NCBI GenBank assembly: GCA_001801485.1
Contig: MGXV01000088.1
Span: forward strand, 1-12,408
From: Gammaproteobacteria bacterium RIFCSPHIGHO2_12_FULL_37_14
Lineage (GTDB): Bacteria > Pseudomonadota > Gammaproteobacteria > DSM-16500
DNA length: 12,408 nucleotides
Direction: 5' to 3'
Below the pieces are notes generated by a model that made no database searches, was not told the DNA's origin, and saw only the letters and a list, made by a program, of their open reading frames with translations. Numbering within the stretch: position 1 is the stretch's first letter; every line of letters starts with the position of its first letter. This document shows, piece by piece, positions 7,887 through 12,408 of this stretch. A program made the position numbers and the translations under genes.

Positions 7887-9491
7887 ATGTTTAGAGATAA
7901 AACAAATCATAATAATCACGCGAATAATAATAGCATGACAGGTGATTCTCCTGCCAATATATTTCCTAATTCAATCGACGAATTTTTTAATCTTTTGCGA
8001 GAGGATGAAAATGAACTAACTCGTTTAATTGACACTAGACATGCTGACTTAATGAAACTTTTTAAAAAAGGCCAGGATATCATTCGTTTTGTCGATACTA
8101 ATATGATGTTGGCATTACGTATGTTTCAACATTACCAGGGCTATCTGAATGAATTGCTAACACCAGCAGAACAAATTGAACTCTCAGAAGTAGGAGATAA
8201 AAGGATTGCCGAAATTAAAGAAGCGAATAAAAAAGAATATGATAGTATCGCAGATGAAGAAGGCTATGACGAGGATACTGCATTGCGGCGTGCGATCGCG
8301 ATGTCTATGGGTAAAGAGGATGATGGCTATTCCAATCAGATAACCGATAAGTATGACAGGAATAACAACAATAATAATACGAACTTTCATCAAACAATGT
8401 GGGATGAATTAGGAATTTCTCGAGACGAGTATTTCGCCTCTCTTTATGTGGAACAACAGTATCAAATAAGTGAATCACAATCCATGGAAGTTGAAACGAC
8501 TGTAAAACAATTCAGCGATAGAGCAATCATTCTCGATGACATGGTAAAACAATTAACTGTTTATACATCAAAGGATATGATCGATAGACGGAAAATAGAG
8601 AATCTCCTGATTCCCTATAATCTTTCAGAGATAGAAGTAATTTTTAATGCATGGAATGAGCTTTGTATGCGATATCATGAATTTGTGCAACCGGCAGATC
8701 TTGAATTGCTTGCTCAATGTTCTTTTGAACATATAGGGTCAATTTTAGCTGGACTCCTGTCTCTCTATTCAGCCGATCCGGTATTAGTTAATCAACGAAC
8801 TCGTCTGTTATTAGATGCTTGCCCGAAGTATGCAAATCGGATTGGCCACGGAATTGAAATTTTAAATCAAGCGCATCCCATATTAGTCAGTCCACTTAAT
8901 ATGACATTACTGAGAACTCATGCTAAGGATGCCGTGCTATTGGCGATGGGAATCAGAACACTATTTTCATTAGGCTTGGCAAGTGAGACAAATAATTGCT
9001 TTCTTGCAAATAATAGTAGTCATGCTGCGGTAATTGCAGATATTTTAGCAATTCTTTATCGTGCAAATCCAACATTTGCATTAGAGGCAATTGAAATTTT
9101 TGATGCCATTCCATTTACGGTTGAGCAGCAATTATCTGGTTATGTGGCTAATTACTATTTAAATATTTATAATCGTTTAGATAATTTAATAGAAGATCGA
9201 GCGCTTATCGATGAAGACAGTTTTCATTCTATTATTCATTCTTCTAAACAATTTTGTAAAAATAAAAAACCAAAAAAATATTCAGATTCAACACAACAGA
9301 TCACTAGTGATCTAATGCGTGCTTCTCTTAATACGTTATCACTTCAATCCAGTCAGGAATGTTGTAGCGAAAGCAATGACGCTAATTCACCTATTTCTGA
9401 AACTCAGCCTAGAGGCCATCTGGAGAATGGTAAGGATGAGATGATAGAAGATGAGCCACAGCATAATAGCTACCAATTTAGTAATAGATAG
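7887..9491 (+). CDS. Unrecognised protein with ubiquitin-interacting motif and helical repeats; candidate effector
   Basis: I do not recognise this 534-residue protein as a known family. ATG 7887 has GAGGTGA at 7878-7884 and begins 19 bases after the malic enzyme stop. Visible layout: an Asn/His-rich N-terminus (about 1-20); a helical region (30-105); an acidic segment ending in DEDTALRRAIAMSMGKED (128-145), which fits the ubiquitin-interacting motif (acidic run, Leu133, Ala136, Ser140, acidic end); an Asn run near 155; a helical region to about 235; then degenerate repeats of about 33 residues (about 236-400). The polar C-terminus carries EMIEDE at positions -17 to -12, resembling the E-block of Dot/Icm type IV substrates. 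There is no signal peptide or membrane segment. A host-directed, ubiquitin-binding effector is inference. The stop codon lies 3 bases from the opposed tRNA-Met gene. Confidence 0.85.
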   Translation: MFRDKTNHNNHANNNSMTGDSPANIFPNSIDEFFNLLREDENELTRLIDTRHADLMKLFKKGQDIIRFVDTNMMLALRMFQHYQGYLNELLTPAEQIELSEVGDKRIAEIKEANKKEYDSIADEEGYDEDTALRRAIAMSMGKEDDGYSNQITDKYDRNNNNNNTNFHQTMWDELGISRDEYFASLYVEQQYQISESQSMEVETTVKQFSDRAIILDDMVKQLTVYTSKDMIDRRKIENLLIPYNLSEIEVIFNAWNELCMRYHEFVQPADLELLAQCSFEHIGSILAGLLSLYSADPVLVNQRTRLLLDACPKYANRIGHGIEILNQAHPILVSPLNMTLLRTHAKDAVLLAMGIRTLFSLGLASETNNCFLANNSSHAAVIADILAILYRANPTFALEAIEIFDAIPFTVEQQLSGYVANYYLNIYNRLDNLIEDRALIDEDSFHSIIHSSKQFCKNKKPKKYSDSTQQITSDLMRASLNTLSLQSSQECCSESNDANSPISETQPRGHLENGKDEMIEDEPQHNSYQFSNR

Positions 9492-9494
9492 CAT

Positions 9495-9568
9495 TGGCTA
9501 CGGGTGGACTCGAACCACCGACCTCAGCATTATGAGTGCCGCGCTCTAACCAGCTGAGCTACGTAGCC
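9495..9568 (-). tRNA. tRNA-Met (CAT), elongator
   Basis: The 74-base cloverleaf has acceptor GGCTACG/CGTAGCC with discriminator A, D-stem GCTC/GAGC, anticodon stem CGGCA/TGCTG with loop CTCATAA (anticodon at 9532-9534), and T-arm GGTGG-TTCGAGT-CCACC. Acceptor and D-arm match E. coli elongator tRNA-Met rather than tRNA-Ile2 or initiator tRNA. The 3' CCA is not encoded: ATG follows the discriminator. A perfect TTGACA (-35 type) lies upstream at 9612-9617 on the minus strand, but the matching -10 is poor. Confidence 0.97.
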
Positions 9569-9630
9569 TTGCCTGAGAAGGTCGCATATTTTTGAAGTTT
9601 TTAGAGGGGTTTGTCAAGAAACTATTTTTA

Positions 9631-9656
9631 ATACTGAAACATTCATACTGAAACAT
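9631..9656. repeat. Tandem direct repeat, 12 bp, period 14
   Basis: ATACTGAAACAT occurs at 9631-9642 and again at 9645-9656, separated by TC. Both copies lie between the tRNA-Met -35 box and the rpsF promoter. The spacing is not the 10-11 bp of one helical turn. Whether it is a protein-binding site or a chance duplication cannot be decided from the sequence. Confidence 0.8.
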
Positions 9657-9772
9657 AGTGTTCACTATCCGTCATGCTTGGCAATTCTTAAAACGTAAGA
9701 TTTAATTTATCGAAATACCAACTGCTCACATTTGAAACAATTGTAGTTTTTCTAGTATTTTGAGTTATTTCA

Positions 9773-9802
9773 TTGAAATATACCCCTGTTTTCGCGTACA
9801 AT
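9773..9802 (+). promoter_or_regulatory. Sigma-70 promoter of the rpsF operon
   Basis: TTGAAA (9773-9778) and TACAAT (9797-9802) are separated by 18 bases, each matching consensus at 5 of 6 positions. The bases after the -10 are GC-rich (TTCCGGCTCG), as in stringently controlled ribosomal promoters. The expected start near 9809 leaves a leader of about 89 bases before rpsF. Confidence 0.7.
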
Positions 9803-9855
9803 TTCCGGCTCGAAACGTGGTGGTTACTAAAAAGCAAAGTTCCTTCCACTCCTTG

Positions 9856-9877
9856 CTTTACCGATGGTGGTAAAGCT
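9856..9877 (+). promoter_or_regulatory. rpsF leader hairpin, candidate S6:S18 autoregulatory site
   Basis: GCTTTACC (9856-9863) pairs perfectly with GGTAAAGC (9870-9877) around the loop GATGGT. The ACCGA...TGGTGGT sequence allows ACC to pair with either of two adjacent GGT triplets. AAAGCAA at 9831-9837 is complementary to TTGCTTT at 9854-9860, so an alternative fold would disrupt the hairpin. The S6:S18 dimer is known to repress its own mRNA through a leader structure in many bacteria; the position 20 bases before rpsF fits that, but the exact match to the known motif is not proven here. Confidence 0.5.
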
Positions 9878-9897
9878 TTAATCCATAAGGGGAAATT

Positions 9898-10353
9898 ATG
9901 AAAGAAAATAGTGAAATAATGCGACATTATGAAGTTATCTTCCTGGTTCATCCAGATCAAAGCGAACAAGTTCCTGCAATGATTGAACGCTACAGCAGTT
10001 TAATTTCTCAGCATAAGGGTAAGATTAATCGATTGGAAGATTGGGGCCGTAGACCGCTAGCTTATCCCATCAACAAAGTGATGAAAGCCCATTATGTGCT
10101 TATCAATATCGAATGTAATCAATCAACCATCAATGAATTAAAAGAAAATTTTCGCTATAACGATGCAGTCATTCGTCACATGATTTTAAGAGTTAACCGA
10201 GCCATTACCGAATCCTCTCCTATTTCTAAAGAAAAAGAGGGCCGTGATGAGTCAGAGCAACACTTTTCTGCTGACAGAGAAAAAGATGCGATTACCTCTC
10301 GAGGCAAAGCTAAAACTGAAACATCTGAAGACCAACCTAGTGCGGATAGATAG
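9898..10353 (+). CDS. rpsF: 30S ribosomal protein S6
   Basis: The 151-residue protein binds S18 on the platform of the 30S subunit. [39 protein letters not shown] and the RYNDAVIRH segment match E. coli S6 closely. ATG 9898 has a strong AAGGGG-type site and adds 7 residues (MKENSEI) before the canonical MRHYE; ATG 9919 would give the usual N-terminus but lacks a good ribosome site. The C-terminal tail from about residue 105 is long, charged and rich in Ser, Glu and Lys, instead of the short acidic tail of E. coli. It is the first gene of the operon, 9 bases before rpsR. Confidence 0.97.
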   Translation: MKENSEIMRHYEVIFLVHPDQSEQVPAMIERYSSLISQHKGKINRLEDWGRRPLAYPINKVMKAHYVLINIECNQSTINELKENFRYNDAVIRHMILRVNRAITESSPISKEKEGRDESEQHFSADREKDAITSRGKAKTETSEDQPSADR

Positions 10354-10362
10354 GAGAAACAT

Positions 10363-10587
10363 ATGGCTGCTCATTTTCGTCGTAAAAAAATGTGTTATTT
10401 CACTGCAAACAAGTTAAAAGAAATTGATTACAAAGATGTTTACTTGCTTAAAAAATTTATTATGGAAAATGGAAAAATTGTACCTAGTCGCATTACCGGT
10501 ACAAAAGCCAATTACCAACGTAAATTAACCAGAGCAGTGAAATTAGCACGCTATATTGCACTGTTGCCTTATTGTGATAGACATTAA
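10363..10587 (+). CDS. rpsR: 30S ribosomal protein S18
   Basis: The 74-residue protein, partner of S6 in the 30S platform, shows the [10 protein letters not shown]-terminus, [32 protein letters not shown] and the LLPYCDRH end. The length matches E. coli S18 (75). GGAG lies 7 bases before ATG 10363. It follows rpsF directly: the primosomal gene priB, which sits between them in E. coli, is absent. Confidence 0.98.
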   Translation: MAAHFRRKKMCYFTANKLKEIDYKDVYLLKKFIMENGKIVPSRITGTKANYQRKLTRAVKLARYIALLPYCDRH

Positions 10588-10592
10588 ATCAC

Positions 10593-11531
10593 ATGTGGCT
10601 ACAACGATTTACAAATTATATTCTCTACAATCGGTGGCAAACGATTGCATTGGTTTTTTTCGGTACTTTTATTCCTATTTTTGGGATGATAGGTATCTTA
10701 ATCGCCACGTTGGTAACGCTACGCAAAAATATTATTGAAGGTGCAATATTAGTTGTCGCTGCAACAGTTCCATATGCGATCAGCTTTTATTTCTCTGATC
10801 ATTACCACAAAGCAGCGCCTATTGCCATGTGGGCTGCGATTAGTGTGGCGATTTTGAGCAATGTATTGACATGGATATTTGCTGTGATGTTGCGTCAGCG
10901 CTCGAGTTGGAGCCAGATTTTGCAAATTGCAGCATTGCTCGGTGTGTTGGTAATTAGTGTTATTCACTTGGTTTATCCGGATATTACCGATTGGTGGGGC
11001 ACACAGCTGCAATCTTATTATCATCAAGCGTTGGCTACGCCGGGCTTATTGAAAAGTCATATAGGATCCAGTGAAGTCCAATTGGAAACAATTAATGCGA
11101 CTAAGCAATATGCAACTGGGTTGATTGTCGTCGGGATTTTATTTAATGCTATATTACAATTGATTTTTGCTCGATGGTGGCAGGCTATTATTTTTCAACC
11201 AAGAAGCCTACATAAAGAGCTGCAAAACATACGGTTAAGTCAATTAGCAGGGATACTTTTTGCAGCGAGTTTGGTACTGTCTTATTTGGGAAATAGTGTC
11301 GTTTTAGATATCATGCCAGTTCTTTACATGTTATTCGGCATGGCAGGATTAAGTTTAATACATTGTTTGTTCAAATTAATGCGATCACCAAGTGCTTGGT
11401 TTTGGTTATTAGTTTTTTATATGATACTTATTTTTTCGTTACCAATTAGTATTATTATGGTCGCTGTTTTAGCTTTATTTGATGTATGGTTAGATATACG
11501 TAATCGATTTAAAAAATTAAATTTACGATAA
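10593..11531 (+). CDS. Polytopic membrane protein of the S18-L9 operon (DUF2232/YybS-like)
   Basis: The 312-residue product is very hydrophobic, with about eight to ten membrane segments. The first is at about residues 15-43 and the last at about 270-305, ending in a basic tail (RNRFKKLNLR). No catalytic motif is visible. A membrane protein at this position, between rpsR and rplI, is known in other gammaproteobacteria such as Pseudomonas, and is usually assigned to DUF2232/YybS; that assignment is from gene order and protein character, not a search. ATG 10593 is 5 bases after the rpsR stop and has no Shine-Dalgarno sequence, so coupled translation is likely. Function is unknown. Confidence 0.8.
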   Translation: MWLQRFTNYILYNRWQTIALVFFGTFIPIFGMIGILIATLVTLRKNIIEGAILVVAATVPYAISFYFSDHYHKAAPIAMWAAISVAILSNVLTWIFAVMLRQRSSWSQILQIAALLGVLVISVIHLVYPDITDWWGTQLQSYYHQALATPGLLKSHIGSSEVQLETINATKQYATGLIVVGILFNAILQLIFARWWQAIIFQPRSLHKELQNIRLSQLAGILFAASLVLSYLGNSVVLDIMPVLYMLFGMAGLSLIHCLFKLMRSPSAWFWLLVFYMILIFSLPISIIMVAVLALFDVWLDIRNRFKKLNLR

Positions 11532-11568
11532 ACGATAATGTTTGCTTTTTTATTAAGAGGTGTTAGCT

Positions 11569-12021
11569 GTGGAAGTTATTTTACTTGAAAAAATACGCAA
11601 TTTGGGTGATCTTGGCGACAAAGTTAGAGTGAAGGCTGGCTTTGCTAGGAATTATTTAATCCCAAAAAATAAAGCTGTCTATGCTACTGACGTGAATGTG
11701 ATTAAGTTTGAAGAGCGACGAGCTGAGCTGGAGCGATTAGCAGCCGAACGTCTGCAGCAAGCATTATCACGTCAACAAGCTATTCAAGCATTACCACCGA
11801 TTGTGATTATCATGAAAGCTAGCGAAGAAGGTAAATTATTTGGTTCGGTTAGTGTTCGCGATATTGTTCAACGTATTGATGCAGCGGGTGTAGTTGTTGA
11901 AAGACGTGAAATTAATATGCCAGAAGGGGCATTACGCATGCTGGGCGAATATGAATTAACTATTGAGCTCGAGAGTAATGTCACCTCAACGGTTAAGGTT
12001 AATATTGTTTCCGAGACTTAA
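11569..12021 (+). CDS. rplI: 50S ribosomal protein L9
   Basis: The 150-residue protein binds 23S rRNA at the base of the L1 stalk and helps to keep reading frame. The N-domain starts EVILLEKIRNLGDLGDKV and contains the VKAGFARNYLIP block. A long linker helix rich in Glu and Arg follows, then the C-domain with EEGKLFGSVSVRDI. The start is GTG 11569, which gives the canonical MEVILLEK. AGAGG at 11556-11560 lies 8 bases before it; the in-frame GTG 11560 overlaps that ribosome site and is rejected. It is the last gene of the operon, followed by the terminator at 12029-12058. Confidence 0.97.
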   Translation: MEVILLEKIRNLGDLGDKVRVKAGFARNYLIPKNKAVYATDVNVIKFEERRAELERLAAERLQQALSRQQAIQALPPIVIIMKASEEGKLFGSVSVRDIVQRIDAAGVVVERREINMPEGALRMLGEYELTIELESNVTSTVKVNIVSET

Positions 12022-12028
12022 TACTTAC

Positions 12029-12058
12029 GAGCCAGATCTAAGCGATTTGGCTCTTTTT
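12029..12058 (+). terminator. Rho-independent terminator of the rpsF-rplI operon
   Basis: GAGCCAGATC (12029-12038) pairs with GATTTGGCTC (12044-12053) over 10 bp with one G-U pair, around a 5-base loop, followed by TTTTT (12054-12058). It lies 7 bases after the rplI stop. Confidence 0.9.
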
Positions 12059-12071
12059 AGCAATATCATCA

Positions 12072-12408
12072 TCACACTACATTATTGTGCACCGTGGTGA
12101 CGGCGGCCGGCGATTTGCCGGTTGCATAAGTCTTGCAAGTTTGATGTTTTTGCTCGACATAAGTTTTGAACCCGGCCGGCCGCCCCGGGCCGCGCCTCCC
12201 GCCCGTTAGCAACGAGAAGGGCGTGCCCGTAATAACTATAAACAAAATGAGCCCGACCGAGATCAGAATGAAAAAATGGAAAATCCGCTGGATACTCCAA
12301 CTTTAACGAACGGCTCAACTTGGCCTTATTATCCATCACCTTGCCAAAACCATCACACGCCGCCTGCGCGAGGTTGGCCGTGAATAAACACTCGATACCA
12401 CCGATCAC
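12072..12408 (-). pseudogene. C-terminal part of an unknown membrane protein, apparently frameshifted, cut by the window edge
   Basis: From 12408 leftward, one frame reads as protein: IGGIECLFTANLAQAACDG, then GKVMDNKAKL to about KLEYPADFPF. At the T6 run (minus strand; A6 on plus, 12270-12275) coding character moves to the +1 frame, which gives a membrane segment (ILISVGLILFIVITG), a Gly/Arg/Pro-rich stretch (GGRRGPGRPAG), then YVEQKHQTC and a stop at 12072-12074. Removing one T joins both parts into one reading frame. The unshifted frame stays open to 12082 but its later part is Arg-rich and not protein-like. G+C is about 59% over 12091-12240, much higher than the neighbouring genes. The family is not recognised. 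Decay, a sequencing or assembly error, or two separate short frames are all possible. Confidence 0.4.

Larger units (their letters stand above)
9569..9897. other. Divergent control region between tRNA-Met and rpsF
   Basis: This 329-base gap holds no convincing gene. It contains a TTGACA box for the leftward tRNA (9612-9617), a tandem 12-bp repeat (9631-9656), the rpsF promoter (9773-9802) and the rpsF leader with its hairpin (9856-9877). A minus-strand open frame crossing 9688-9969 runs antisense to rpsF and its leader and has no protein-like features. Confidence 0.8.

Noticed and set aside
9601..9612. TTAGAGGGGTTT, identical to part of the terminator at 64-75.
   Set aside because: The left arm of the stem is missing, so no hairpin forms; a shared 12-mer of this kind may be chance or a terminator remnant.
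12171..12200. Cluster of GC-rich rare restriction sites (GGCCGGCC, CCCGGG) suggesting vector or linker sequence.
   Set aside because: A plausible reading frame continues on both sides, and no recognisable vector sequence follows; it remains a reason to check the assembly.

Overview
The window looks like chromosomal DNA from an AT-rich gammaproteobacterium, most likely an intracellular Legionellales-type organism (Legionella/Coxiella/Aquicella/Berkiella-like). The reasons are the AT-rich base composition, close matches to gammaproteobacterial S6, S18, L9, L31, GlnA and tRNA-Met, a DUF2608-type HAD protein of the kind known from Legionella, Coxiella and chlamydiae, and an effector-like gene carrying a eukaryotic-type ubiquitin-interacting motif. 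The taxonomic placement is inference; no marker in the window fixes a genus.

Left part (1-5165). The tail of an upstream gene and a strong terminator come first. They are followed by a secreted protein of 484 residues with an HEXXH motif, glutamine synthetase (glnA, adenylylatable type), exonuclease III (xthA, 7 bases after glnA) and, on the opposite strand, a CorA magnesium channel.

Middle (5166-9568). A DUF2608 HAD-like protein, ribosomal protein L31 (zinc-ribbon form) and a short malic enzyme without the phosphotransacetylase domain lead into an unrecognised gene of 534 codons, 19 bases after the malic enzyme. This gene has a near-consensus ubiquitin-interacting motif, Asn-rich linkers, degenerate helical repeats of about 33 residues and a glutamate-rich C-terminus. 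It is the best candidate for a new host-directed effector. Its stop codon lies 3 bases from the 3' end of an opposed elongator tRNA-Met gene that does not encode CCA.

Right part (9569-12058). A divergent control region holds a near-consensus promoter and a leader hairpin that may be the S6:S18 autoregulatory site. It drives the ribosomal operon rpsF-rpsR-(polytopic membrane protein)-rplI, which ends at a strong rho-independent terminator. priB, present in the E. coli operon, is absent here.

Right edge (12059-12408). Base composition changes sharply, to about 59% G+C over 12091-12240. A gene fragment on the minus strand converges on the rplI terminator. Its coding signal switches frame at a T6 run (minus strand), which points to a frameshift or an assembly error. 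It may be foreign DNA or the end of a contig.
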